A stretch of 64,000 nucleotides of DNA from Burkholderia sp. WSM2230 (GTDB taxonomy: Bacteria > Pseudomonadota > Gammaproteobacteria > Burkholderiales > Burkholderiaceae). Below the pieces are notes generated by a model. It was not told where the DNA came from. It saw only the letters and a list, made by a program, of their open reading frames with translations, and ran no database searches. A program made the position numbers and the translations under genes. Each line of letters begins with the position of its first letter. Position 1 is the first letter of the stretch. Below, one piece after another: positions 1-8,731 of the stretch. The stretch is from NCBI RefSeq assembly GCF_000472445.1, contig NZ_AXAJ01000001.1:1054643-1118642 (forward strand). Reading direction: 5' to 3'.

Positions 1-1673
1 TTGCTGTAGTCGAGCAGCGCGTCGCGTGCGCCGATTAGCGCGGTGTCATATTGCCCGCGCGTGGTGTCGAAGAACGGCGTATCGGCACCAAGCAGACTCG
101 AGGCGTCGATCGGAGAGCGGTTCCTGCCGAACACGCGCGGCACGTCGTGCATAGCTAGTCCGACGCGCGCCCGCGCATGCGCGAAGCGCTGGGCCGGCGG
201 GGCGCCGTCGATCGGCCCCAGCGCGCGGTCCTTGCGCTCCTGCCGCTCGGCGCCTCGCGCAACCCACGTGGTGCCGCCGTCGAACAGCAATTGCGCCGCG
301 CGCTCCAGATCCGAGCCTGGGCCGCTTTCGTCGAAGCCCATCTGCCACAGCCGGTAAGCAGTGACCGCTTCGATCTCGCAGTCGCCTGTCTCGTGCACGC
401 CGGCGGCGTCGGACGGCAGGCGCCGGGCCGCGTCGAGCGCGAGCATCGCATGCCGGCCATACGGATCGGCGATGAACATGCGGTAGGTCGAGTCGTTGTT
501 CAGTTCGGCGGGTGTGGCGCCGAGATCGGCGTCCATCGAACGCAGCTTGTGCGCGGCCTGCAGATAGACCACGAGCCGCGCGGCCGCGCCGTTGCCGCGC
601 TCGGCATGCCGGGCGTTGTCGCCGTACTGGAGACACAGCAAGCCCTCGAGCGCGGCGCAACGCGCATGCGCGAGGTTTTGCGCGCAACGCCACGTGCGCT
701 GTTCGAGCTCGTCGGGTGCGGCGCGCGACGCATGTCCGGCCGCCGCGCCGCTGATGTCGCTGACGTCGCTGGCGTCGCGCATGTCGCTGATGTCGAGCGG
801 CTGCTGCAAGCGGTCAAGAATCCGCGCGGCCATTGCCGGATCGCCGCCACTTGCCTCGGCAAGCGCCTCGGCTACCGGCACCACGCACTCCTGCGGCAGC
901 CGCTCGACGGCAAGCGGCAACGACGCATCGGCATGCGCGGGCCGCGGCCTGCGCAGCGTGAGACCGTCGAGAAGGCTGTCGATGGCGGCCTGCCGGGCAT
1001 CCGCCACCTCGCGGCTCGCATCCGGCGGCACCGGGAACAGCCGGTTCACGGCGATCACGGGCTGCATGAAGGCCTCGTCGAGCGTGTGTGCCCATTCGCG
1101 GGCGGCGGCATTCGCTTCGCGGTTGCGCAGACGGCGCAGCGTGTCGCGAATCGCGCGCGGAGTCATGAACTTCGGCACGGGGAGCGCGCCGCGCGTTGCA
1201 TCGCCCGCCGCGATGAAGGCCGTCGTGCGTCCGATCGAGGCATTGGCGAGACTCGCGCTCTTGGCGCCTATCGCTATCTCTGCTGCGTCTGCTACACCAG
1301 CCACATTAGCCACGTCAGCAACACCGGCGTTTTCGAGCGACGCCGGTTGCGCCCCAGGTTGCGACGGCGGCCTGCGTTGCGGCGGGCGCGGAAAGCGCGT
1401 ATCGCCGGCCGGGTTGACGACACCGCCGGCCGCAGTCAGCGTCGATTCAAGCACGGTGACCGTGGTGTTCGACGCGCGGAACATCCGCGTGACGGGGTTG
1501 TGCCGCATGCGCTCCGAGAGACGGGCGAGACCGCTGAGCGGCGTCTGCGAGTCGGCGGCGGGGTCTGGCTGCGGCTGCGGTGCCTCGTCCGTTCGCTGTG
1601 AATTAGCGGCGGGTGCGGCGGCGCTGTCGCGTCCCGGCAAAAGCGACGTGAGGGCGGTCAGACGGAAGTTCAT
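1..1673 (-). CDS. Large Ala/Arg-rich hypothetical protein, candidate Hrp-associated protein (3' end outside window)
   Basis: One frame stays open from an ATG at 1673 to the window edge (at least 557 codons), so the gene is partial at its C-terminus. A strong ribosome site (GGAGG six bases before the ATG) fixes the start. I recognise no domain. The first 110 residues are Ser/Thr/Pro-rich and disordered-looking. Two low-complexity stretches of degenerate Val-Ala-Asp and Asp-Val-Ser-Asp-Ile repeats lie near residues 115-130 and 280-295. The rest is helical in composition, with no signal peptide and no membrane segment. It lies downstream of the DUF3455 gene beside an hrp regulon, which is compatible with a type III substrate. 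I found no convincing hrpII box at a usable distance, so effector status is a guess; a structural or unknown cytoplasmic protein is equally possible. Confidence 0.7.
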   Translation of the reverse strand, partial: MNFRLTALTSLLPGRDSAAAPAANSQRTDEAPQPQPDPAADSQTPLSGLARLSERMRHNPVTRMFRASNTTVTVLESTLTAAGGVVNPAGDTRFPRPPQRRPPSQPGAQPASLENAGVADVANVAGVADAAEIAIGAKSASLANASIGRTTAFIAAGDATRGALPVPKFMTPRAIRDTLRRLRNREANAAAREWAHTLDEAFMQPVIAVNRLFPVPPDASREVADARQAAIDSLLDGLTLRRPRPAHADASLPLAVERLPQECVVPVAEALAEASGGDPAMAARILDRLQQPLDISDMRDASDVSDISGAAAGHASRAAPDELEQRTWRCAQNLAHARCAALEGLLCLQYGDNARHAERGNGAAARLVVYLQAAHKLRSMDADLGATPAELNNDSTYRMFIADPYGRHAMLALDAARRLPSDAAGVHETGDCEIEAVTAYRLWQMGFDESGPGSDLERAAQLLFDGGTTWVARGAERQERKDRALGPIDGAPPAQRFAHARARVGLAMHDVPRVFGRNRSPIDASSLLGADTPFFDTTRGQYDTALIGARDALLDYS

Positions 1674-1786
1674 GGGGTCCTCCGAAGCGTGCAGCGGCAA
1701 CGCGCACGGCAAGCAGTACCCTGTCGCGCGAACCGGACGTACCCCGAGCGGACGTACCCGGTCACAACGCGGGCAGGGCGGCGACT

Positions 1787-2548
1787 TTATTGCGTGGCCG
1801 ATGCGGCGTTCAGCGGCGGCTCAGGCGCCGGCACGACCGCGGCCGGGTCGCTCGCGCGGTAGAAAAGATAAGTCGCGGAATACGGCACGAAGAGCGACAC
1901 GCCCTCCTGATTGCAAACCGGATTCGGCGGAAGGCCGCCTGAGGTGAGCACGCGCTGCACCGACGTGGTTCGCGCGAAGCGGCCGTCGCCCATGCGCTCG
2001 CCCGCATTGAAGCGCGCGGCCATGCGTTGCCACGGCAGCGCGCCGGGTGTGACGGTCTCGTCGGCCGTGACGCGTCCGATCACATAGCTGCCGTCGTACG
2101 CACTGAACATGCGATTGGGCATGACGGTGCCGACGCTCTTGCGCGCCTGGTCGACGAGCGTCGCTTCGGCGCCCGCCGAGGTCCATTGAAGCGTGCCGCC
2201 GCTTCTGCGGCAGTTCCATACCTCGTCGCCGACCGCGCTCAGCACGTCTTGCAGGACCTCTTGCGATTCGGCGCGCAGCGACAGCGGCAAGGTCTCGTTG
2301 GCCGGCGGCACGAGCTTCTGCTGTTGTGCGATTTTCAGTTGCGGGCCACCTGGCGTGGGGTCGGCGCACGCGGCCATGAGGCTTGCCAGCGTCAGCGCCA
2401 GGGCCGCGCGCGCGGCGACACTGGCAACGCCAGCGGTCGGAACAGGGGACACCGAGGACACAGCGGACACAGGGGACACACTCGGGGCGGCCACGCAACA
2501 CAGGGCGGCAAGGGTATGTTTCGGCACGGCGGTCTCGACGCAACGCAA
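1787..2548 (-). CDS. DUF3455 domain lipoprotein-like protein
   Basis: The C-terminal 170 residues match the DUF3455 pattern: a core built around single tryptophans, a G-S-Y-V-I-G-R-V segment, a T-S-V-Q-R-V segment with G-G-L-P-P, and the closing V-P-Y-S-A-T-Y-L-F-Y-R motif. The function of the family is unknown; members are usually exported. Before the domain is a hydrophobic Ala/Leu stretch ending in L-M-A-A-C, which looks like a lipoprotein cleavage site. The 5' end is uncertain. The longest frame begins with a TTG at 2548, and the stretch before the signal peptide is encoded by 9-base repeats (2445-2480), so a later GTG inside the repeats is possible. The next gene downstream starts 114 bases away. 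Confidence 0.75.
   Translation of the reverse strand: MRCVETAVPKHTLAALCCVAAPSVSPVSAVSSVSPVPTAGVASVAARAALALTLASLMAACADPTPGGPQLKIAQQQKLVPPANETLPLSLRAESQEVLQDVLSAVGDEVWNCRRSGGTLQWTSAGAEATLVDQARKSVGTVMPNRMFSAYDGSYVIGRVTADETVTPGALPWQRMAARFNAGERMGDGRFARTTSVQRVLTSGGLPPNPVCNQEGVSLFVPYSATYLFYRASDPAAVVPAPEPPLNAASATQ
2445..2480. repeat. Four tandem 9-base repeats (consensus GNGGACACA)
   Basis: Four adjacent 9-mers (GGGGACACC, GAGGACACA, GCGGACACA, GGGGACACA) lie inside the 5' part of the DUF3455 gene. Because the unit is a multiple of three, they encode a Val-Ser-rich repeat ahead of the signal peptide and could change in copy number without breaking the frame. Confidence 0.8.
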
Positions 2549-2733
2549 TGGCGCCAGTAGACACGAAGCACAACGAGCGCGCCCGTGCGCTGCGAAGTGC
2601 CGGACGGATTTGCGCAGAACCGGCTTGTTGCGTCGACGCGCGCGGGAATCGTCGCGAGCGTGCAGCGTGAGGGCACGCGCACGCGGCAGTGCTCGCGTAG
2701 ACGAAAGAGCGGACGCACCGCTTACGGGTCCGC

Positions 2734-2795
2734 TTCGCTTCGCTGCATATTGCTGCGCACTGCAAGCAACCGTTGCGCGAAGCTGCGCTTACAGT
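2734..2795 (+). promoter_or_regulatory. Imperfect hrpII/PIP box with -10 element, before the NlpC-like gene
   Basis: TTCG at 2734-2737 is followed after 16 bases by TGCG at 2754-2757, one mismatch from the hrpII consensus TTCG-N16-TTCG. Exactly 32 bases further on is TACAGT (2790-2795), which fits the YANNNT -10 element expected 30-32 bases downstream. The start codon of the next gene is at 2915. The spacing matches the other candidate HrpB-controlled promoters in this window. Confidence 0.6.
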
Positions 2796-2914
2796 CAAGC
2801 GTGTCTCGCGATGGATGCACGCCACGCCGCCGCGTTGATCGCGTCGATCGCGTCGATCGCGATCATCGCCATACCACGCGCGGGCGGCGTTGCCTCGCCA
2901 AATAAGGAGTCGTC

Positions 2915-3724
2915 ATGACGTATAGCGCATTTTCCACGCTGTCGTACCCGGCTGGGGGATACATGGGCGCGGCCGATCCGTCGTCGCAGTTCACGCGCTC
3001 CATCATTGCGCAGCCGAACGCGTGGACAAACGCCGGCGCCAGCTTCGGCAGCGGCAGCGGCGCCGGCTGGAATGCACCGGGCGGCCTCGGCGACAATGCG
3101 CTCGAGCAACTCTTCCTGCAGTTCCTGTTGAGCATCACCAGTCCGTCGCAGGAATCGTCGGGCATGCCGATGCCGTCCATGCCCTCGCTTCCCAGCAGCG
3201 GCGGAGGAGTCACACAGGCCAGCTACCGCCGCTCGTCCGGTACCGGCTCGGTCAGCTCGGGTGGGACCGTGGAGCGAGGCGATCCGAACGTGGGGCCGGT
3301 CGGTTCGGGCAATGCGGCAGGCGTCGCACAGACCCAGTTGCACAAGTCCGCGGCCAGCATCATGGCGGAGCAGGGCGTGCCGATGGACAAGGGCGTGGAT
3401 ACCACCGTGTGCTGCGCGAATTTTGCGTCCGCGTGTCTCGTCAAGTCAGGGAAGATTTCGGAGTCGCAGCACACGAATCTCGTCTCCACACTGCACAGCG
3501 AATTGAAGGGCGACGGCTGGCGCACCGTAAGCCGCAACGAGGCAAAGCCGGGCGATATCTGCATTGTCGGCGCCGATGAACATGTCGAGATTGTCGCGAG
3601 CAACGAAAACGGCCGCATCACGCTGATCGGTTCTAACAACACGCAAGGCGGCAGCGGCCCGCAGGTGGTGTCCTACGACACGTACACCGGCAACCGCAGC
3701 GATGTGACGTTCCTCTCCGAATGA
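2915..3724 (+). CDS. Modular NlpC/P60- or CHAP-like peptidoglycan hydrolase, candidate type III secreted protein
   Basis: A 269-residue protein with GGAG ahead of its ATG. Residues 1-60 are Gly/Ser/Asn-rich. Residues 61-73 hold a short amphipathic helix (A-L-E-Q-L-F-L-Q-F-L-L). Residues 82-105 are a linker (S-G-M-P-M-P-S-M-P-S-L-P-S ending in A-S-Y-R) nearly identical to one in the lysozyme-like protein at 10732-11469. Residues 140-269 look like a cysteine-dependent wall amidase: a C-C-A-N-F segment at 166-170 for the nucleophile and D-E-H-V-E-I with His223. There is no Sec signal peptide, as expected for a type III substrate. An imperfect hrpII box precedes it. The likely role is local opening of peptidoglycan for the secretion apparatus, inferred from domain and context. 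A phage-like endopeptidase without a secretion role cannot be excluded. Confidence 0.7.
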   Translation: MTYSAFSTLSYPAGGYMGAADPSSQFTRSIIAQPNAWTNAGASFGSGSGAGWNAPGGLGDNALEQLFLQFLLSITSPSQESSGMPMPSMPSLPSSGGGVTQASYRRSSGTGSVSSGGTVERGDPNVGPVGSGNAAGVAQTQLHKSAASIMAEQGVPMDKGVDTTVCCANFASACLVKSGKISESQHTNLVSTLHSELKGDGWRTVSRNEAKPGDICIVGADEHVEIVASNENGRITLIGSNNTQGGSGPQVVSYDTYTGNRSDVTFLSE

Positions 3725-3788
3725 GGGCGATGCGTCATGCGCGAGCATGGCGTACGGCTGAGCGGCTGCTCGTCACGCAACAACGACC

Positions 3789-5021
3789 TTAGCGCTCGAC
3801 CATCAACCGGTCATATCCATGAAACGAGCCGTGCTGCTGCCGCGGCTGCCAGCCAGGCGCGAGCCGCAGCTCGGGCATGCGCGGGACCAGCGCGCGCAAC
3901 AGCGACTCCAGTTGCATGCGCGCGAGCGCGACGCCCATGCAGCTATGCGGCCCTGCGCCGAACGTCAGCGAACGTGCGGCCTCGCGCTCGAAGCGAATCT
4001 CATCGGGCGCGGCGAATACCGCCGGGTCGCGATTCGCGGCACCGATGAGCGGCATCACGCGCTCGCCGCGACGAATCCGGCAGCCTTCGATATCGACGTC
4101 GTCCCATGCGTAACGGAACACGGACTGCACCGCGGGATCGTACCGATACAGCTCGCGCACGGCTTGCGGTACGAGCGAGACATCGTCCCTGAGCGCGTGC
4201 CAGGAATGCGGCGCGCGCAGCAGCGCGGCGATGCCATTGCCGATCGACAGCAAGGTCGTGCCATATCCGGCAATGAACAGAAACAGAATGTTGACGAGCA
4301 TTTCACGCCGGCCGATTCCGCCTTCCTGTTCGAGCCGCAGGAAGCGCGAGGCCGCGTGATCGGGGGCGGCGTCCGGGTCGATTGCGCACACGAACGCTTC
4401 GACCTGGGCGATAAACGTTTCGGTCTGCACGGCCGCGAGCGCGTGTTCTTCGCTGGACATCGGTGCGCCGCTTATCAGTTGCCACGCGCCCGCCGACGCC
4501 TGCAGATAGTTCGCGCCATGTGCATCGGGAAAGCCCAGCAAACGGCAGATCGTGCGCACCGGCAAGACACTCGCGACATGCGCGACGAGATCGAAGCGCG
4601 GCAGACCTTCGCATTCATCGAGCAGACGCGCGACTTCACTGTCGATAAACGCTTGCAGCGATAGCAGCGCCTTGCGCGAAAACAGCGGCGCGAGAAAACG
4701 CCGCAGCCGTTCGTGCGCTTCGCCGGTCTGGAACACGACCATGTTCGTATAACCGAGCGGGTCGTCGAGCGGTCCGGTACCGGGCGGCGGCCGTGCCGAA
4801 AAACGCGCGTCGTCGAGAATGCGCGTGACGAGCGCGTGCGACGACGCGAGCCAGACGCCGCTCGCGTCGCGGCACAACGGCCGGTGCGCGCGCAACCATC
4901 CATAGAGCGGGTACGGGTCGGCCGAACCGGTACCAATGATGGATGGCAGCACGCTATACGAGCCCGGATCCGCGATCTCGCAGCCCGTGGCCGGTTCGTC
5001 GGCGGAGAACAGCACGCGCAC
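3789..5021 (-). CDS. Cytochrome P450
   Basis: A bacterial class I P450 of 410 residues. The haem-binding loop F-G-A-G-P-H-S-C-M-G (about residues 354-363, Cys361 as ligand) and the K-helix E-L-Y-R motif are intact. The I-helix reads A-G-Y-G-T-T, so the usual acidic residue before the threonine is a glycine; this can alter proton delivery. The start is a GTG at 5021, 16 bases after the stop of the harpin-like gene, so the two are probably one transcript under the hrpII box at 5764-5788. No ferredoxin or reductase gene is adjacent. The substrate is unknown. It ends convergently with the wall-hydrolase gene. Confidence 0.9.
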   Translation of the reverse strand: MRVLFSADEPATGCEIADPGSYSVLPSIIGTGSADPYPLYGWLRAHRPLCRDASGVWLASSHALVTRILDDARFSARPPPGTGPLDDPLGYTNMVVFQTGEAHERLRRFLAPLFSRKALLSLQAFIDSEVARLLDECEGLPRFDLVAHVASVLPVRTICRLLGFPDAHGANYLQASAGAWQLISGAPMSSEEHALAAVQTETFIAQVEAFVCAIDPDAAPDHAASRFLRLEQEGGIGRREMLVNILFLFIAGYGTTLLSIGNGIAALLRAPHSWHALRDDVSLVPQAVRELYRYDPAVQSVFRYAWDDVDIEGCRIRRGERVMPLIGAANRDPAVFAAPDEIRFEREAARSLTFGAGPHSCMGVALARMQLESLLRALVPRMPELRLAPGWQPRQQHGSFHGYDRLMVER

Positions 5022-5037
5022 ACCGGCAAATGGCGCG

Positions 5038-5649
5038 TCAGACAGTAAGACCGTAATTGCCCGGCAACTGTGTGGGCTGCTCGACCGTCAGCGGCTGGAC
5101 GCGGCTGTTCTGCGTGCCGTTCAGATTCAGATCGCCCGCGCCGATGTTCACCTGGTCGGCTGCGAACTTATACGTGCCGTCGCTCTGTTTCTCGCCTTCC
5201 ACGAGGCCGCCGCTCATGATCAGATCGAAAGGCGAGCGGCCGTTCGTCATCAGCTCGTTGACTTCTTTCTTGCCGTCGGCCGTGAAGCTGACGCTGCCGT
5301 CGGCGCCGATGGTGCCGACCGATTTGCCGGTCTTGTCGTACAGATTGCCCGACGGATCTTCGAGCAGGCTCACCTCGCCGCCGGAGCGCGTCGACAGCTT
5401 GATGGAGCGCAGCGGCGGATTGCCGTTCGCGGGCACGCCGGGATACTGGCCCGTCGAGCCGGGGAACTGGCCGCCGCCGGCATTCTGAGTGCCGCCCGGA
5501 TACTGGCCGCCCGAGATGCCGAGGTCGTTGAGCAACTGCTGGATGTCGGCGTCGATCTGCGCCTGATTCGCGCCGCCATACGACTGCCCGCCCGGGTACT
5601 GGAAAGTCGGGCTCTGGAAGTACGCGGAATTCACGTTATTGGTGGTCAT
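5038..5649 (-). CDS. Harpin-like glycine-rich type III secreted protein
   Basis: A 203-residue protein, rich in Gly, Gln, Asn and Ser, with no cysteine that I can find. These are the hallmarks of harpins, the heat-stable helper proteins released by plant-type type III systems. The start at 5649 is chosen because AGAGGA precedes that ATG; an upstream in-frame ATG at 5661 would overlap the ribosome site. Residues 36-45 carry an amphipathic helix (D-I-Q-Q-L-L-N-D-L-G). Four to five repeats of Q-[YF]-P-G follow between residues 18 and 77. The C-terminal 110 residues are an Asp/Gly-rich predicted beta region of unknown family. An exact hrpII/PIP box lies upstream and the P450 gene follows, so it is the lead gene of an HrpB-controlled pair. 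No specific harpin family (HrpN, HrpZ, PopA) is recognised. Confidence 0.65.
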   Translation of the reverse strand: MTTNNVNSAYFQSPTFQYPGGQSYGGANQAQIDADIQQLLNDLGISGGQYPGGTQNAGGGQFPGSTGQYPGVPANGNPPLRSIKLSTRSGGEVSLLEDPSGNLYDKTGKSVGTIGADGSVSFTADGKKEVNELMTNGRSPFDLIMSGGLVEGEKQSDGTYKFAADQVNIGAGDLNLNGTQNSRVQPLTVEQPTQLPGNYGLTV

Positions 5650-5729
5650 GGTTCCTCTCACAAGGTTGATTCATGCGGATAACGAAGACTGATGAGGTCG
5701 CCAGATCGCGCCGACTTCAACACAGACAG

Positions 5730-5788
5730 ACTATGGAAAGCGCACCGGCCTGCGCGAGCGGATGCGAAGCGCAGTGTGAGTGCGCGAA
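5730..5788 (-). promoter_or_regulatory. Exact hrpII/PIP box and -10 element of the harpin-P450 operon
   Basis: Read on the minus strand, TTCGC-N15-TTCGC occupies 5788-5764 (equally TTCG-N16-TTCG at 5788-5765), a perfect match to both the Xanthomonas PIP box and the Ralstonia hrpII box. CATAGT at 5735-5730 follows after 29 bases, fitting a YANNNT -10 element. The predicted transcript would start about 75 bases before the harpin-like ATG. HrpB/HrpX-type AraC proteins bind this box, and such a regulator is encoded at 9199-10671. Confidence 0.85.
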
Positions 5789-5972
5789 ACCCGCGTGTGA
5801 GGGGCATGGCCGAACGCGGGTCCCGCGGGAACGAGCCGCACGGATGCGAGCGCGCGCCCGGCGCATGCTTCGCGACCGCGCTCCATGCTTCGTGTGCGTG
5901 CGATGCCGGAGCGCCGCGAGTCCGAGAATGCAGGGTGTCGCCTTTCGCCATTCGTTCGCCCTGGTACGTGCA

Positions 5973-6431
5973 ATGAAAAACGATCAATGCAGTTTCGCGG
6001 TGCTGGGTGTGCTGCTGACGATTTTTTCCGTGGGACTACGTCTCGGCGCGCATGCCGATCTCGAGGAGTTGCTGCTCGTATTGCGTCAGCTTCACCCGAA
6101 CCCCGCGGTCGTCGACATCTGCGAGGTCCGGCTGCTGGTGAATTCGCGGCGCTGGATCGACGCGTTGCGTCTGTTGCGGCAGATCGACGAACAGGGCTAT
6201 GGTTCGCCCGTCGTCACCGCGTTGCAGAGCTGGTGTCTGTACATGCTCGCGGATCGCGACTGGCGGCGCTGCGCGGCGGCCGTATTGCATAGCGGCGATC
6301 CGACCGCGCTCGCGATCGTCGCGAAGTTTCTTGGCATCGGCGGCGCCGCGATTGCGGCGCGCATTGCCGCAGCGGTGGCCAGTGAATCAGGCAACGTGTT
6401 CGGTAACGAGCTAGGCAGCGAATACACGTGA
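5973..6431 (+). CDS. HrpB1/HrpK family type III secretion protein
   Basis: A 152-residue protein starting M-K-N-D-Q. Its composition and spacing fit the HrpB1/HrpK family, found in hrp clusters of Ralstonia and Xanthomonas: an N-terminal hydrophobic helix, a D-L-E-E-L-L-L-V-L-R-Q-L-H-P segment, then a TPR-like repeat with R-R-W-x-D-A-L-R-L-L-R and a W-C-L-Y-M-L-A helix. Family members are associated with the early or inner parts of the apparatus; their exact role is not settled. Core hrc genes are not in this window, so this copy is either at the edge of the cluster or an orphan. It lies divergent from the harpin-like gene and ends tail to tail with the large regulator. No hrpII box was found directly before it. 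Confidence 0.75.
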   Translation: MKNDQCSFAVLGVLLTIFSVGLRLGAHADLEELLLVLRQLHPNPAVVDICEVRLLVNSRRWIDALRLLRQIDEQGYGSPVVTALQSWCLYMLADRDWRRCAAAVLHSGDPTALAIVAKFLGIGGAAIAARIAAAVASESGNVFGNELGSEYT

Positions 6432-6493
6432 GGTTGCCAGTGATGAATTCGCCGCAAGCCCGCCGCCAGGCTCATCGATCAATTCGTGCGCGG

Positions 6494-8731
6494 TCAGCGG
6501 TAGGCGGCGCCGCTGCGCGGCTGACCGGCTCTTACGATGCGGTCATAGCGGGCTTGCAATTCGGCAGCGCGGCGCGTATCGCCCGCCTCGCTGCAGCACA
6601 CGATCAGACCGCTCAGCGCACGCTCGCGGAACGCGCTGTCCGCGCATGCGTTGGCGAGTTCATAGACGGTTTCCCATGCGGCGATGGCCTGCGCGACAGG
6701 CGCGTGTGCGAGCGGCAGCGCGCTCGCGAGGATCGCATGCAGGCGCATCTCGTCGCGGCGTCGCGGTGTCGCGCCGGCCTGCACGCCGGAAAGCACGGCA
6801 CGGCTGCGCTGCAGATATTCGCGCGCGAGCGAAAGCCGCGCCCACAGCCACGCCGAGCATTCGAGCAGCGAGATTGCCGTGTCGAACCGCTCGCATGCAA
6901 TGCTCCATTCGAGCGCCGCCCGCAAGTCCTCGAGATCGCTCATGTCGAGCGCGTCGACATGCGCACGCTCGCCGCGCTTGCGGTGCGCGTTCAGACGCAC
7001 GGGCAGGCCGGCCGCCAGTGCAAGCGCAGTGCGGTCGTATTCGCCGGCGTCGCGCAGCATGTCGCGCGCGAGATGGCGGATGGGCCGCCGGATATGCAGC
7101 ATCCACTGCCCGCTGCTGTCCAGTTCCTCGACGAGGCCGGCTTCGGTCAATGCGTCGAGCGAGGCGTCGGCAAGCGCGTCGCCGTGAATCGCCTCGCTCA
7201 TGGCCTCGCGTGTCCCGCTCAGCGTTTCCCCGGACAACTCCGCGCTTGCGCGTACGCTCGCGGGCGGCTCGCACGCGGTGAGCAGGCCGACGGCCGCGCA
7301 GCGCGGAAATTCCCCTGCGAACATGGCGAGCCGCAGCAGGTGCAGGCGCACCCGGCGGTCGAGCCGCGCGACATGCAGATCGAAGGCGAGCGTGATCGGC
7401 GCCGAGCGCGAATGCGGGACGCCCGATGTTTCGATGCGCGGCCCGATGAGTCCCTCGAGACAATGCGCGTAGCGGGTCATTGCGGCTTCGAGCGGTTCGC
7501 CGGCGCGCAGGTTGTGGTCGATCGTCGCGGCAGCGAGTTCGAGAGCTAGCGGCACGCCGGCAAGCAGTTGCGTGATGAGCACGGCAGCGTCGATCGCGGC
7601 TTGCGGCATCGCGCCGCCGTCGAGCGCCGCGAGCAGCGCATTGCCGCTCAGCGTGCGCGAAGACGTAGACGGCGCAGGGGGCGCGATGCGTTGCCGGTCG
7701 CGGCGCGCGGACAGAATTGCGAGCCGCGCGAACAGCAGGCGCAGCGCGTCGTATTCCGGTGCGAGCGTGGCGTTGACCTGCGGCTGTTCGGGCGTGCGCA
7801 GCGGACCGAGCGTGACCACTTCCTCGTTGCGCAGACCGAGCGGCGCGCTCGCGGTCACAATGGCACGCACGTTCGGTCCGGCTGCCAGCAATGCGTCGAC
7901 GGTGTGCGCTGCGAGCGCGCCATTGCCATGGTTGCCACCGCTGCACTCGTTGCAATCGACCACGAGCAGCACCTCGCGCGTGCGTACGCCGTCGAGCAAA
8001 CGGGCGAGCGGATTCTGCGCGGAGCCCGCCGGCAGATTCAACGCGAGCGCGAACGCATCGGCGAAACCATCGTCGGGCGTGAGCGCAGACAGCGCGACCG
8101 GCACCACGCCGTCGTGAAAGCGCCCGGCGAGGCGCCGCGCCGCTTCGTGCGCGAGACGCGCCTTGCCTGTACCGGTTGCGCCGACGAGCGTGATGAGCCG
8201 CGTGATCGATATCAGGCCCAGCACCTCGGAGAGTTCCGCATGCCGGCCGATGAACGGCGTGAATTGCTGCGGCGTGCGTGAAGCGCTGACTGAAAAGCCC
8301 GGCTGCGCCGCGCGCGGCGTGACGGCGATGGGCGGCTCGCTCGGCAACTGCCAGCCTGGCGCGGGCGGCGCGGCCGGCGCGGCCCGGTCTGGCGAGTGTG
8401 CGAGGCTGTTCGTATGGATGTCGGCCGCGAAGCGATAGCCAAATCCGGGCACGGTGACGATCAGATCGCGATCGTCACCGAGCGCGCGCCTGAGCGCCGA
8501 GATCTGCGCCTGAACCGTATTGACGTCGACATTCAGCGCGGGCCAGCCGCGGCGGCCGAGTTCCGCCTGCGCGACCGGCCGGCCGCGTGCCTCGACGAGC
8601 GCGATCAGCAGTTCGAGCGCGCGCGCGCCTAGCTCGACCTCGAGGCCGTCGGCGACGAGCCGCGGCGGCTCCTGGGACAGCGTGAAGCGACTGAACGCCA
8701 AGACCGTTTCGTTCGGTCGTAATGACGGCAT
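6494..8731 (-). CDS. OmpR-type winged-helix regulator fused to an AAA/STAND-like NTPase domain
   Basis: A 745-residue protein in three parts. Residues 8-105 are an OmpR/PhoB-type winged helix (Trans_reg_C), ending in the typical T-V-P-G-F-G-Y-R-F-A. After a Pro/Ala linker, residues 160-420 resemble the NTPase core of large regulators: F-I-G-R-H-A-E-L, a P-loop G-A-T-G-T-G-K (about 182-188) and a hydrophobic L-L-V-V-D-C strand as Walker B. The C-terminal 320 residues are helical and may form a TPR-like sensor. GGAG precedes the ATG. It is divergent from the HrpB-type gene across 467 bases and is a good candidate to act on it, in the position HrpG occupies in Ralstonia, but it has no receiver domain. 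What it senses is unknown. Confidence 0.85.
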   Translation of the reverse strand: MPSLRPNETVLAFSRFTLSQEPPRLVADGLEVELGARALELLIALVEARGRPVAQAELGRRGWPALNVDVNTVQAQISALRRALGDDRDLIVTVPGFGYRFAADIHTNSLAHSPDRAAPAAPPAPGWQLPSEPPIAVTPRAAQPGFSVSASRTPQQFTPFIGRHAELSEVLGLISITRLITLVGATGTGKARLAHEAARRLAGRFHDGVVPVALSALTPDDGFADAFALALNLPAGSAQNPLARLLDGVRTREVLLVVDCNECSGGNHGNGALAAHTVDALLAAGPNVRAIVTASAPLGLRNEEVVTLGPLRTPEQPQVNATLAPEYDALRLLFARLAILSARRDRQRIAPPAPSTSSRTLSGNALLAALDGGAMPQAAIDAAVLITQLLAGVPLALELAAATIDHNLRAGEPLEAAMTRYAHCLEGLIGPRIETSGVPHSRSAPITLAFDLHVARLDRRVRLHLLRLAMFAGEFPRCAAVGLLTACEPPASVRASAELSGETLSGTREAMSEAIHGDALADASLDALTEAGLVEELDSSGQWMLHIRRPIRHLARDMLRDAGEYDRTALALAAGLPVRLNAHRKRGERAHVDALDMSDLEDLRAALEWSIACERFDTAISLLECSAWLWARLSLAREYLQRSRAVLSGVQAGATPRRRDEMRLHAILASALPLAHAPVAQAIAAWETVYELANACADSAFRERALSGLIVCCSEAGDTRRAAELQARYDRIVRAGQPRSGAAYR

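Noticed and set aside
177..1601. 474-residue open frame on the plus strand
   Set aside because: It is antisense to the open minus-strand gene with good codon use and a strong ribosome site; its product is Arg/Gly-rich with no domain.
1683..1706. TGCG-N16-TTCG on the minus strand, near the start of the large hypothetical gene
   Set aside because: A -10 element at the required distance would fall inside the coding region after the well-supported ATG at 1673, so it cannot be that gene's promoter.
1729..1752. TCCG-N16-TTCG on the minus strand, upstream of the large hypothetical gene
   Set aside because: One mismatch in the box and no YANNNT hexamer 29-32 bases downstream; expected by chance in GC-rich DNA.
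2593..2616. TGCG-N16-TTCG before the DUF3455 gene
   Set aside because: No YANNNT at 29-32 bases; the nearest candidate (TACTGG) is at 33 bases and lacks the final T.
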